36,289 nt of DNA from Beroe ovata. Its lineage: Eukaryota > Ctenophora > Nuda > Beroida > Beroidae. The DNA lies in the NCBI GenBank assembly GCA_946803715.1, contig CAMPET010000429.1, forward strand, positions 1 to 36,289, given 5' to 3'. Below the pieces are notes generated by a model. It had not been told where the DNA came from, did no database searches, and worked only from the letters and a program-made list of their open reading frames with translations. The translations under genes and the position numbers were made by a program. This document shows positions 24,339-35,838 of this stretch, piece after piece (the first letter of the stretch is position 1; every line of letters starts with the position of its first letter).

Positions 24339-27300
24339 ATGGACCAGGGAGTGATTGCTGGCATCGCATTAGCAGCAGTCTTGGTGATATCAATCATCAT
24401 TCTCCTCATGTGCTGGAAAATTAGAAACAGAAAACATGCCTCAGCCAAGTATGTAAAACTTGTTCTGTGTTTGCATCTCTCCTCCATTCCTACCTTGTTG
24501 CTTCTGTATTTTGTTACTCGAACATAGATACTAGGCATCACTGTAGCTGTAGGTAGCTAGGCTTATTAAGTTGTAGTTGTGCCTACTCCAGTAGTACACG
24601 TGAACTGAGGAATATCATTCACTGTAAAGCTGCCTAGCAGATAGATGCAGTGGCAGCTTATTTTTGCTACTCTTTCAGTATTAACATTCAGCATTACATG
24701 TTAAAGACAGTATCATTTTTGTCAGGATTTGCTGCCAACTAGCTGAGTGGTGTTTGTAATACACATCACTCCGGTGTACTACTGTCAAACAATGCTGTTT
24801 TTTGTAGTATAAATGCTTATTTGCAGCAAAAGTTCAATTTTTTTCACAAGAGAAGCCACCATCTGTGCCCTAGTGTGGCTGTATGGACCCTGCTGGTCCA
24901 TCCCCCTTTTAGTAGCAGAACCCACCACCTCAGAAAATTCTCTAGAAACAAGCTCGAGAGGTAGTATATCACTTGTAACATCTGTAGCTCCCAACCCAAG
25001 AAAATGTATTCTGTAGTGTCTGTCTATTAGAGAGTCTCCCGTGTGATCCAGCTAGACGAAGGAGGATGGCTGATCCCTCCACGAGGACAAGTTTGAGCTT
25101 GCTGAATGGAGCACCAGCTCTCGAATTCTTTCCACCTTGAAAGACTCGGGTGTTCAGCTCAGCCCTGGCCTCAAGTGAACCGCTCAGCCCTGGCCTCAAG
25201 TGAACCGCTCAGCCCTCAGTGTAGACCGTCCTGAGTGTAGAAAAGATCGCAAACTGGATCCTTAGTGTCTTTGCTCCTGCAGACACGCTACTAGAGTCGT
25301 CAAATTCTCGGCAGTCAAATTCGCGGCAGTTTCCAAGAAGCCCGACCACGCATAAACCCCCATTAACGAGCTTCACATCAATACATCTGATAAATGAGTC
25401 TATCGCTCCTTGAGTTGGTAACATGTACTAATGTACTATGGTGTCAGGTAACGAGACCCTGAATGGGAATAGAACTGTCATGCGATCCGATCGCGCAATG
25501 CGGTCAGGTCGTATATTTTCGTGAACTATAAATCTAATCCATGAGGAGGTCAGAAAATTGTTGGAGCATTTGACACTTTGACAGGACCCTGACACGCAGC
25601 ATTTTGCGCAAAATTTTGCTTCTTGGATACTGCCAAATTCGCACTGGTGGTCTTCAACAGATGGTCTAGCTCGGATTTCCGGCAAAATCCTACATGATTT
25701 TACTCGAGAAGTAGAATCTGTAGCTCCCGACTCTAGGTGTAGCTTGAAAGCATGCTTATCCAAAACAGGAATGCGTACTACATTTAAATGCCTCATTCTT
25801 TCAGAAATACAGAACATAGCAGTTTATACAACAAAACATTGCGCTTGGTATTTGCGAACAATCGAAACACGTGGTTCAAGTTGTGCCAAAATCGCTGCTT
25901 ATTTTGATTTGCGCGGCACATAAAGCATGAATTGTCAACATTTTGTTGCTCATTTGTGATGAAAGCATTCATTGTTTTATCCCAGTAGATGCGCGTCCTA
26001 TAATGCGCGCGCACCCAATTCACCTGGATCAGAAAGTGATCTAAACTATAATGAGTGAGGTCATCAGTCATCGAATCTCTTGGGAGATGAGCTCAGATAG
26101 ATCATACTGGTATGCCAAATATTTTGGTAGATAAACAAATGCTGTCTGCAGCATTCCTAGCTCTTGTCGACAAGATTTCGCTAACATTTTCAATTTCAGT
26201 GGCGGAGGAAACATCGTTTTGTCGAATCCAAACCCGGAAATGGGCGATATGAATGCAGACAGGATCGCACTGTCCAAAGCAAAACTCACATCAGATCCGT
26301 TCATGCTAAGTGAGTTATTATAGTGAGCGTTGTTGACATGGCTGGTGATTCGTTGTCAGTGTTGTAATATCACATGTTAACAGACGCTGGTAACTTGCTA
26401 CGGGCAGAAGACAAGGATAGATTTGATGATATCGCAAGGAACATGCAACCCGACAGAGTAAAATTCCTTGTCATACTCAACGCCCTGAGGAGGGATGCTA
26501 AACCGATTAGCGTGGACTCAGATGCTTTCTACACGTACAGGTAATCAAACTCAGAGAAATGTTTCATCTAAATACACTCAATAACCTGTAAGTATTCGTC
26601 AATCAGACTCCTCTACAACCGATTTACCCAGGGAGTGTATCCATGAGTTGTCACGGTTTTTGCACCTGCTCAACTCTTCGCCTGAGGGCGTGGTACCTGA
26701 TGATGGACTTTACCTCGCGAGTTGGGCTCAGCAAATCCTCAACATATACGAAACTGAGAGACGAGTAAGGATTATCATACCTCAATAGCCCCCTCCCTCT
26801 CTCCACACCCCCTATCTCACACCCCCTCTCTCACACACGCCCTCTCTCACACCTCATCTCTCCACACACCCCTTCTCTGTGTTTCAGATCATAGCAATAC
26901 CGTACAGTCACCTCGATATGGAGGTGGAAGAAGCTATTGAGGGTTGCCCCATTCAACAACTCAGAGCTAGTATGAGAGCACGGCGATCATCACTGGGAAG
27001 CAGTGAGGATAGCTCTGTTAACGACAGCGAGATTCGTGTTGATGTACGTTACTTCCTACTTATCATAGTTACCATATGATTTATGAAGGAGCACATGTGA
27101 TTATTATGAAGGAGTACCCATTATATCACTGTCTCCCTGTGCAGGTGGAAAGTGACGACGAGGAGGAAGAAGTTCCGCCCGAAGTTCGGAACTCGATATA
27201 CGACGATGATGGCGGGAGTTCCGGCGGAGATGTAAGTGTGTGTGTATCTGTGCGTGTCTGTGTCTGTGTCTGTGTCTGTGTGTGAACTGAGAACGTGTTC

Positions 27301-27518
27301 TGCTGAAGAAACGGGTTCCACATTAAGTCCGATCAGCACTAAAAACATCCCTCTCACTCTCTATCCGCCAGGTAATCGTGAATCCGCTTCATTCCGGAGG
27401 CGGTGGCGGACACGTCACAGACTCCGAGGAGGAAGAGGAGGAGTCTCGTAGTCACGATAGTGACATCATAGCGGCTCCGTTACAGTTCAGTAAACTGAAC
27501 GCAGAGCATAACAGCTGA
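24339..27518 (+). CDS. single-pass membrane protein with acidic tail, possibly NICE-3/C1orf43 family
   Basis: Exons 24339-24448 (ATG within an exon opening at 24337), 26200-26309, 26384-26540, 26632-26764, 26888-27043, 27145-27231 and 27372-27518 (TGA) total 900 bases, 299 residues. Exon 1 encodes a short luminal start MDQG, one membrane helix (VIAGIALAAVLVISIIILL, then MCWKIRNRK), so a type III topology is likely. The cytosolic part has a helical region (YTYRECIHELSRFLHLLN; LNIYETERR) and then a Ser-rich, strongly acidic tail (VESDDEEEEVPPEV; TDSEEEEEESRSHD) with casein-kinase-2-like sites. Position of the helix, the LRR-free alpha-helical middle and a resemblance of LLDGYETARYG to LNIYETERR suggest C1orf43, a Golgi/mitochondria-linked protein, but I place that at only about 40 percent. 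The gene structure itself is firm: every exon boundary keeps phase. Confidence 0.82.
24449..26199. other. 1.75-kb intron with scattered repeats
   Basis: This is the longest intron of its gene. It contains a 25-base tandem repeat (25158-25216, CTCAGCCCTGGCCTCAAGTG) and at least two copies of the AGAAGTAGTATCTGTAGCTCCC-type motif (about 24955-24995 and 25700-25735) that forms an array at 32738-33300. No exon seen; the ORF at 25428-25817 (-) is unrecognised. Confidence 0.6.
25158..25216. repeat. 25-base tandem repeat
   Basis: Two perfect units of CTCAGCCCTGGCCTCAAGTG+AACCG and the start of a third (CTCAGCCCT). Intronic. Confidence 0.9.
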
Positions 27519-29123
27519 TAGATGTTTATACACAGAGAGAGAGTTCAGTAGTACAGAGTGCAACCATGCAGTATTATAGCGAGTGTTACCAGGGTAGCTT
27601 TACCATGTAGTTACCAGGGTAACATCACCATGTAGTTACCAGGGAAACATTACCATGTAACACATGCAACACAGCCTTTATCATCCTGCGATAGTCTTCA
27701 GATACTATGTATAGTAGTGTGCAGTGTTTTAGAGGGTTTTGTCAGGGGTTTGACCTCCAGAGACAGGGTCAAATTGAGCAACTCCCATATTTGGATAGTT
27801 TTCTCTCAGATAGTAAAATACTCAGAAATTTGCTGGGGGTGTTTCAATAATATTCACTTCATCATGAGCAATCAAATCGCGATAAAACTCCATTTTCTCT
27901 GACATAAATCACTGATAACGGAAGCTTGGGAATTGGTTATGCAGCTCTTCACTTCTCCATCAATAGATGAAGATCAGATAAAAGTTGCTCGGAAATCTTG
28001 TAATATTTACCCCTGTTTATCTTCGAATTTTTATTGTGGTTTGGATATCAGAGGGAACTTTCAGTCGTTTGACGATATACATATATTATCAGTGATCAGA
28101 AATTTGTTATAGATAACTAAATCAATGATATGATTTGGTCAGATCGAAATTTTGTATGATTGAGTTGGAGGAATCTGATAAACTCAAACTGTGATTAACG
28201 AAAACGATTTGCGTAGTAGAATCGATAGCTCCTTTGTATGACTGGTGAAACTGCTGTTTCTGAAATTCGTGGTTTTTGGTGATTCTATCATGATCACGTG
28301 GTTTATTTTGTAAAGCTTCGTCTAGTTAGATTCTAAACACGTTTGTATTAGAAGAGGAATTTACCTCTACAGCGAATCATTCATCTCAAACTATGCTCCA
28401 TTTTAATTTCTTATCGATCACAAGTAATGTGTTTATGTCGACATGTACATATCATTTCGAAGTTATTTCACTAAAATGGGAGTCCCGCTTTAACATATGA
28501 CATGTCATCTATCGAAGTTATCTGTCAGTCATCAAATGCGCTCTGCTTCAAAGCCAGCCTAAATAGTAAACAATCGTGCGTGACGCGCGAGCCTTCTCTG
28601 AGTCATTGCACAGCGCGTTACAAATATATGCAGTCAGCGCACAAATTTTAATTGCCAAATTGTGTCATAACACTGACAAAACCCTGTTAGCGGTGTTCAA
28701 TGTTCATACCAATACACTATATAATACAGCATATGGCGCAGGGTGTCCTGGTTTGTGAAACTCAATATCATATGATCGGTCTTCAGATTCGGTGATTTGG
28801 ATGGAGTAAGGAAAACTCCGCTACTCAGTAGCAAGATTCAGACAGTACACACGGAGGCATTTCTGAACTTTTACATTGTTTCATGGACCCATAGCTTCTT
28901 CAATAACACATATATGACAAATTCTCCAGAGGAAGACAGTTACTCATTGACAACGTCCATTTACAGCCTTACCCGACAGTAATCATTATGTGATTTCTGA
29001 GTATCCTTCTCCCCTCTCCGTCATAGAGAGACTCGTGCTACTCACTGCTATAGTTTATCATTTTACTGCTGTTTGTACCTGCTTTGTACTGTTTTTACCG
29101 ATCTCAGTGCAACGTTAATCACA
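27519..29123. other. intergenic region between membrane-protein gene and IRF gene
   Basis: It includes the 3' end of the upstream gene and the presumed promoter of the IRF gene. A small array of ACCATGTAGTTACCAGGGTA units lies at about 27580-27660. No further gene is recognised; the small ORFs have no features. Confidence 0.6.
27580..27660. repeat. TTACCAGGGTAACATCACCATGTAG minisatellite
   Basis: Three to four degenerate units of about 27 bases in the 3' flank of the acidic-tail gene; the core shares CCTGGTAAC (reverse complement) with the array at 14206-14300. Confidence 0.8.
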
Positions 29124-31942
29124 ATGGATCATTGCACGGCATCCAAAGCTGATGCCAAGCTATGTTTCACACCGTGGCTCATAAACGAGGTTTGATTGCA
29201 ACACATTAGCAACTTTCTGTATAGCAACATTCCCGTCAATTAACATACAGTTAAGCAACATTCTATTAGGTTTCTATACGACATCATGAGGGATTACATT
29301 GGCTGAACATGGCCGACAGGACAATCTGTATACCTTGGCCTAGAGCGACAAGTAGGAATATTTGAAAACACGTGTTTTACTCACACTACTATCGTTATGT
29401 TTGACCAGGTACTTGCCTCTTTATACGTTTCCATGTTTGTATTGCCCCCTAACAAACCTCGTTCAGAGGACACGCCTTTGGAGGACCTTGGTGTGATCTA
29501 TTGCTGGCATAAACATCGCAAGGGTCTGAGTTACGATCAAAACAGATCCCCGAGCACAATGAAAAGTTTGTTTCTGAAAATATTTACTTTCGAAACTCTG
29601 TTTTCCAAATTATTATTCATATCCACGATAGCTACTTATTTACAGGCGCGTTCAGGTCTCTCATACGATCCCGAAATGAGTTGATAAAGGAAGATTCAAT
29701 CAATGGAAAACTCTACCTACAACTAAGTGAGCTTCACAATTTCCGTAAATAATCGCGTCAATTTGAAGTTATGTTACTGATCATACACATCACAGAGGAT
29801 GATTACGACGTCAGCCCATGCTCAGCCCAATTTTCTGAGGAACAGAGAGATGACGGTAACGGTGAATTCGAAACTTATCTCGACCACCAGAGCTGTCAGT
29901 ATAATGTCAAACGCAAATGGAGTGACCAGAGCAACACAAACTCGAGTTTTTGCAGTCAGGAATACCAGTTAAACGACAGTATGATGACCGACTCCAGCTC
30001 AAGCCTCACACCGAGTGATAACTTCATTTCCGGTAATAGATTCATAAGTAAAGTCGCAGTTATGTATTCATCAGTAAGAAAGTTATCGTGTTGTAACTTG
30101 GTAACTTGTGCCACCACTCAGGTCCAAGCTACCCGATACCATATCACAATCGAGCGCTGTCCTCGTATGAGTTGGCCACAGCTCCATCGTGGGCCCAGGA
30201 CCTCCTTGCTAGAGAGCGAGCCTCAACCGACCTCTCCTGCATAGGTGAACTCCCGATATCATGTATGGTAGATAAACAATAAACATAAATACAAGTAAGT
30301 TCTGGTATCTCAATTCAAATAGTCCTGAGCTGATCGCGTAATGTTTGATATCCCTGTAAAGTAATAATGTGACTATCTGACTTCTCCGTCAGCACACGTG
30401 ACAGTGTATAACAGGGACAAAGTGCTGTGTGAAACGAAAGCAGATCTCAGACTTGGACTCCTGATCTATAGGTCGAAAATAAATACAAAAATAAGAAATT
30501 TTCCGGTCTACACGATATTACACAGAACAATTTTCATCTTAATTTCCCGACAGCGATACCTTTGAGGTTGATTTCGACAAGTTGAGTGAGGGAGAATGCA
30601 ATGCGATCTATGGCATTGGGTCTCAGGTTGCCAAGAAACTCTTAGTGGGTGAGGTACAGAAATGAGATTCAAGGTGCACTCTATCAACGCAAGGAAATCA
30701 ATGTATAGAAGTGAAAGAGATTCTGACTTCCTCCACAATATACTTTCTTCAGGTCCAGAGTAATGGAGACATGGAATTAGAGGAGATTCTCCCTAGTTTT
30801 AGACGAGGAATCTTGCTTTTCAGTGACTCAAATTTCAATATAATGGCCATAAGACAAAGCAAAGCAAGGGTAGGTATACATAACCATTTGCCATATCTCT
30901 GATTTAGAGTAAATCAATAACACTGACCTCGGACACTCCCCTTCAGACATTTGTTGGATATAGTAACCAAGGAGGAGCCCAGCAGATGAAACGTTCTCAC
31001 ACTAATTTGATATTCAGCTATATAACTTATATTGAAGTAGCTGGAAATGTAAGTAGTTGGTCATTTCAGTGAAGCAAAGTGTTAATAATATCTGGGATCC
31101 TCCCAATTCCAGTAAATGATTAGTCTCTGATGATTGACTGATCATGAAAGACATGTCATGGTTACCTTGTCATGAAACAAGTGTCAAGCCAAATGTACGT
31201 GTACATTGTTATTTGTTCTAATACAGCTCCTTCTGATTCTAAGAAACACTGTTTTCATAGGATTTATCTACTAATTCAGTATCAATCTTTATGATATGAC
31301 TATCTTCTCAGCTATTGACACAAAAGCACAATAATAGGAAAATTTATTCATCTGATCATCCAACTGCCACTACAATAGTTGCTATTGGTCAGAAATGGAC
31401 CATGAAGAGATCTATACATGACTTGCCACTTTATATTCAGGTAAAACATCAAACTTTTATAAGTAAAAAAGTAAGGTGTCAGTGAGGTAAGGCAGTGAAT
31501 GACAGTGAGTCCAGAGGAAGTGGCTACATATTTGTGAAAGAGGTGTTGTTGTGAATCCACATGAGGGTTTTTAACAATGATTATGATGCACTTTCAGATA
31601 ATTCACGAGAGAGCGCAAACATTTGGTAAAAATAATCTCCAGGATGAGGAACTAGCCCTTTCAGAAAATATTTTATTAAGTGCATCTGATAGCATTGACG
31701 CTCAAATCAAGAACAATTACCTTGTCACACGTAAGTTCTATTTTATCTGTCATCTATGCTAGAATAGATGAATCTATTTTTCTATTACACACTACACAGC
31801 ATAATATTTTGTTCATAAATTGTACAGTAATGAAATCCCATCTATTTCAGCGGATTTGATGGAAGCAATGCAGGAAGAAATGGGGGAAGATGATCTGAGT
31901 GGTTTGGAAGCAATCATTTTTGATGATTTAGGAATTATTTGA
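29124..31942 (+). CDS. interferon regulatory factor (IRF) family transcription factor
   Basis: Thirteen exons join in frame: 29124-29189, 29270-29351, 29467-29565, 29646-29726, 29796-30032, 30122-30244, 30393-30471, 30554-30653, 30753-30869, 30947-31048, 31312-31440, 31598-31730, 31851-31942 (TGA), giving 479 residues. The first four encode the IRF DNA-binding domain with its tryptophan pattern: FTPWLINEV, GLHWLNMADRTICIPWPRAT, YCWHKHRKGLSYD and the recognition-helix region STMKSAFRSLIRSRNELI, closing with GKLYLQL. A Ser/Asn/Asp-rich linker follows. Exons 7-12 look like an IRF-association domain (SMAD/FHA-like fold): HVTVYNRDKVLCET, ILPSFRRGILLFSDSN, NIMAIRQSKARTFVGYSN and ATTIVAIGQKWT. The last exon is acidic (EEMGEDDLSGLEAIIFDDLG), like an activation segment. 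The IAD suggests dimerisation and phosphorylation control as in bilaterian IRFs. The start ATG lies ten-odd residues before the first tryptophan motif, as usual. ATTAAA at 31981 is a possible poly(A) signal. Confidence 0.92.
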
Positions 31943-32110
31943 TATTTGATAATTGACTTTGAAGCATATACTAGTTATGTATTAAAAAGGTGCATGACAT
32001 ATTAAATTTCCACGGTCAACAATTTATTTTATTGAAGCCACTTACTCAGCGCGAACAATTTGCATTCAGCTTCAGTTGCATGCAATGGTTGCATTTAGTC
32101 ATGAAATTAA

Positions 32111-32186
32111 TTGTAGGGTTTTTCCCTACCGTCGGCGCCGCGCGCAATTTTCATTTCGCCCGCAAGGGTAGGGAAAAATTCTACAA
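32111..32186. mobile_element. 76-base foldback element, second copy of the TTGTAG family
   Basis: Inverted ends TTGTAGGGTTTTTCCCTACC and GGTAGGGAAAAATTCTACAA, the same arms as 23089-23185, with a shared inner GTCGGCGC...ATTTTCATT...CAAGGGTAGGG. The flanking nine bases TGAAATTAA and TAAAATTAT agree at seven positions, so a decayed 9-base duplication is plausible. Confidence 0.85.
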
Positions 32187-32737
32187 TAAAATTATACAAT
32201 CATGAACGAAAAATACTTAGATTTGCGCGCGCGGCTCAGATATCAAAACGGCACCGCGCCGCGCACGAATTACGCACTGCAGTTTTATAGTATGATAATG
32301 TAGTTATTGAGTAGAATAAGGGCGCGCAACGTGCACTCGTGCTTATTTCATTTCCCTAATTTTTTGAAAATCCATATTTTTGTCTCTCTTTAGTGTTTAG
32401 ATAAAACAGACATGAATCGACGTATTTACTATTTAGGGCGATGGATGTGTTCACAGATTTTTGCAATTGGTGACTTTGTTAGATGCATTTCATTGCTCTG
32501 CGGAATTCTATTATCATACAATGAATTTTCAAAGGATGAGAGATTTCTTGAACATTAATTTATTTTGTGATTGATTTTTATATTTTATTTTATTTTGAAT
32601 AGTGGATGCTGAATATATATCAATGTCTCAAATGATACTTTCTCTTTGGGATATCCTTCGTGAAGAAAAGATAATACAAACAAGTACTAGTTTACACCTC
32701 CCTCAAAAAACCCCTTTACTTATAACTCACGAGTCAG

Positions 32738-33300
32738 AATCCTAAGCCCTCAATTCAATAAGTTATATTTGTAGCCACCAACTCAAGAAGTTATATCTGT
32801 AGCCACCAACACAAGAAGTAGTATCTGTGGCTGCTAACTTGAGGGGTAGGTAGTTTCTGTAGGTAAAGAGGGAGTATCTAATTTAATGAGATTATGACTC
32901 AGTACTGAATAGGAAAGAAACTCCAAAAATTATTATGGGATTGGCCCAGACTTTAACTCAGAACCTGAAGAATATAATTGTTGCTCTGCTGATTGATCAA
33001 CCTATTCCTAAAGCTGTTGTGTGGATGTATGTTGCATAAGGCATTAATGTTTTGGTGCAGGAGATAATTTATAACTAATGTAGTGATATTAGTTTCTCCC
33101 AACTCAAGAAGTAGCATCTGTAGCCCCCATGTATCAACTCAAGAAGTATTGTCTGTAATTCCCATGTATTAACTCAAGAAGTAGTGTCTGTACTTGCTTA
33201 CTCGCTAGTAGTATCTATACTAAAGATTGTGTAGCTTTCACATCAGGCAGTTGTATCTGTAGATCGAAATTTGAGAAGTACTATCTGATAGATATATTAT
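32738..33300. repeat. degenerate array of ACTCAAGAAGTAGTATCTGTAG units
   Basis: Six or more recognisable units carry ACTCAAGAAG followed by (T)AGTATCTGTAG and CCCCCA or CCACCA, with spacings of roughly 28-40 bases in clusters at 32760-32830 and 33100-33190 and weaker outliers to 33300. Single copies in the intron at about 24955 and 25700 show the motif is dispersed. Confidence 0.75.
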
Positions 33301-33632
33301 CCTGACTGTCAAGTTTGGATCTACAGAACTCATGACAAAGGTTCTGTTGTCAATTAAATAAGTATTTTCTGTATATCCCAGTTCACAAAGAATTTTTAGC
33401 CTCCAACTCAAGAATAGTATATGTAGAATGTATCTTACAACTATCTAAAGTAGTAGCTTTAAACCCAAGTGATGGTGACTCTAGCTGATAAAATGATAGA
33501 TAACATGTGTAGTGTTGCTTTGTTTACAAAAGCAAATATTGCCAGAATAAATTGTATATTTTACTCATTGTGACTCTTGAAGATAACCTTTCCTCATTTA
33601 GAAGACATGTGAAGTGGCAAGATCATTGAGCA

Positions 33633-34961
33633 ATGCAGAGGAAGATTTCGACATGTGAACACAACGTGAAACGGCTGAGACGATGCAAAACAAACATTTC
33701 CGATCATAACATACTCCTAACTATCCAAGTGCCAACTCTCCTCGAACTTTGTGTTTTCAAAATCTCTCAGAATGTGGGAGCTCACCTGAACGCTAGTTCC
33801 CTACAACACAACTCCATCAACAACAAGATCGCACAGATCCTGCTCCACTACCTTGACGACAGGCAGCTCAGTGATGTCCTGTCTGCCACCAATTCATTCC
33901 TCTGCACTCCTGCCATGTGTCATCTGAAGGAGCTGTGTGTGGCTAAGAGGAATATTGACGGGCTAACCGATGTTGATATCATGGCACTACTTGCTAGGCA
34001 TAGCCTGGATTCTGTGACCTTGTCGGAGTCTGACATAACCCATCATACACTTGAATACATGGCGAGATCACAGCATGGACTATCATATCTGGATCTGTCA
34101 TTCTGTTTGAGGATTGAGGTGTTTTATTCAATCTTCTCCTTCAAGAACATAACCCACCTTAACTTGGAAAGAACTTGCTTCAAGCTCACTCCAACAGTCG
34201 CTGTCAACTTTATACAGTAAGTATTCCTGTAGACAGTGAGTTTTTAGATGGATTAATTGACAACTGGAATTTTCCCCCTAGATAGAAATTTCATAGAGAT
34301 TTAATAACAAAGTCCACTCTCAGATTGCCGAAGCTGCGTTGGCTTGGACTTGGGAAACTGAAGAAGCACACAGCCTCGAATCCACTTTCTCTACAACTCC
34401 TCACGTGCAACGTTACCTCCGAGCTTATTGTGCTAGACCTGAACGAAACCTACTGGAGCTTAGCGCATCATCATCATCTTATTCAGTAAGTAGATGTTGG
34501 AGATCGGCTAATAAGCGTAGTATAGCAACAAACGTAAACATACTCTCGCATCTACCTGGCGGCTTTCCAAACCCTTCCTCACTCAAGACATGCAGTCCTT
34601 CAGCTCCTTCTATGAATCCGCCAGGATCGGCACCGTCTGCTCTTCAGCCACGGCATTGTGGAATCACATGATGCCTCCCTCTCTCTGCATTTCACATCTA
34701 TCATACCATTGATTAGGCCAGTTGTCCAGAAGGATGAGTGGCCTAAACATAAACAGTATAGGAATGGTATATACACATAGAATCTAGCTCTCTAGCCCCT
34801 CCCCTCTCAGTTTCAAGAAGCTGGAGCACCTCGACATCTCCAACTACCCTGCTGCCACTGGTGATGTTGATGAGATGAAGTTTGACGAAGTTATCGAGCA
34901 CACTGTCTCCAAGATGTCGAGTCTCAGGTCCCTGGACTTGAGTGGGTGTCATTTTAGACAG
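33633..34961 (+). CDS. ZYG11/ZER1-like leucine-rich-repeat substrate receptor (3' partial)
   Basis: Exons 33633-34216, 34324-34485 and 34811-34961 join in frame (phases 2, 2, 0) and encode about 299 residues before a GTAAAA donor. Residues about 33-46 (PTLLELCVFKISQNV) fit the N-terminal VHL/BC-box type helix of ZYG11 and ZER1, which bind Elongin C and CUL2. Leucine-rich repeats follow: HLKELCVAKR, LSYLDLSFC, NITHLNLERT, LPKLRWLGLGKL, LIVLDLNET, KLEHLDISNYP, LRSLDLSGC. The family reads N-terminal glycine degrons. The expected C-terminal armadillo-like half is not present in the window: sequence after 34961 has no continuing exon that I can join and is crossed by unknown bases. An upstream 5' exon is possible, although the ATG at 33633 is plausible. 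Confidence 0.75.
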
Positions 34962-35065
34962 GTAAAAGGATAAGCTACTCCTCATGTGACATCTATCCTA
35001 ACATCTGAGAAGAAATTAGAATTTTCCAGTACACTCAGTTTTTTCTATAAGAAACTCTCTATANT

Positions 35066-35501
35066 CTTGATTACACGTGTAGTTACCGACAACTGGCTCG
35101 CAGTATTTTGAACACGTGCTTGAGTAATAGTAAGCCGAGCAAAAGTTGCATCCTAATCCCGTGAAATTGTCATCGCATTTTGAAATCTTGATATCAATAT
35201 TGAAATATCCATAAGGATTATCAAGTGTAAAATTTTTTCTCAGCCATGAATTTCCTGCTTGAATGGTATTGAAAGGTAATACTATTTGTATGGTTCGAAT
35301 TTCTTTGTCCGTCCCTCTCTCCTCATCCCATACCTCAGTTTTAAGCTGTACAGTTGTATTTGTGTTGAGTGTAAACTTGAACTCGGAGTTGAATTCTTCA
35401 ACTTCTGAAAAGTTGACAGTATCGCTGTTACCAACATCATCCCTATTTCTGTCAACATAGACTAGCCTGCTAGTTGTTGAGTCAAACACTTCCAGCTGAT
35501 A
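35066..35501 (-). CDS. Delta/DSL-type Notch-ligand-like exon (fragment)
   Basis: An uninterrupted 145-codon frame runs between two unknown bases and may continue slightly beyond each. It starts YQLEVFDSTTSRLVY, like the N-terminal MNNL/C2 domain of Notch ligands, with further beta-strand material (VQLKTEVWDEE; IQIVLPFNTIQAG; WLRKNFTLDN; YFNIDIKI). It ends in a cysteine-rich part: CDDNFTGLGCNFC, YYYSSTCSKYC, then VGNYTC, which fits the first half of a DSL domain. Three or more N-glycosylation sites are present. No signal peptide or EGF repeats are in the window. It lies antisense inside or behind the ZYG11-like gene. Confidence 0.6.
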
Positions 35502-35539
35502 NTGTCCCCGCTTATATATCTCGCAGCAGGTTTGTACGT

Positions 35540-35695
35540 TGGATGTACATTGAATCAATATTTTGCAACTATAAACTAGCTTGGATGTACATTGTACATT
35601 GTATATACAATTTAAGTACATAGTATGTAAATCATACAGCGATGAAAATTGTGTGTACATTGTGTGTACATTGTACATTTTGAATTTTTGCGTTT
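35540..35695. repeat. TGTACATTGTACA palindromic minisatellite
   Basis: Same word set as 8540-8745 (TGTACATTGTACA, TTGTATATACAA). It lies immediately upstream, in minus orientation, of the DSL-like exon. Confidence 0.75.
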
Positions 35696-35724
35696 GTGTT
35701 ATGACTATATTATTGTTTGTGTAG

Positions 35725-35838
35725 GCAACTGACTCAAGCACTGAACGATATGAGTGGTCGCCTTGGATTCAGTTTAACGCTTGACGAAATGTCGACCATG
35801 CATCTCTTCTGTNAGAATCACATGATGGGTGGCATCAT
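35725..35838 (+). CDS. possible exon, unknown (weak acid-phosphatase-like look)
   Basis: After a GTGTAG acceptor the frame reads QLTQALNDMSGRLGFSL, then LDEMSTMHLFC and NHMMGG across the unknown base at 35813. The pattern of a helix, RLG and a short cysteine-ending helix recalls the lid region of histidine acid phosphatases, but I cannot support that firmly. It does not join in frame to the ZYG11-like exons. Confidence 0.25.

Larger units (their letters stand above)
31943..33632. other. intergenic region between IRF and ZYG11-like gene
   Basis: It contains the second foldback element (32111-32186), a GC-rich patch of GCGCGC words (32225-32275) and the degenerate ACTCAAGAAGTAGTATCTGTAG array (32738-33300). 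No exon recognised. Confidence 0.6.

Noticed and set aside
34545-34671. Extra ZYG11 exon in the 34486-34810 intron (Ser/Pro-rich ORF)
   Set aside because: Exon 34324-34485 joins 34811-34961 directly in correct phase and gives continuous LRRs; inserting this piece breaks the repeat.
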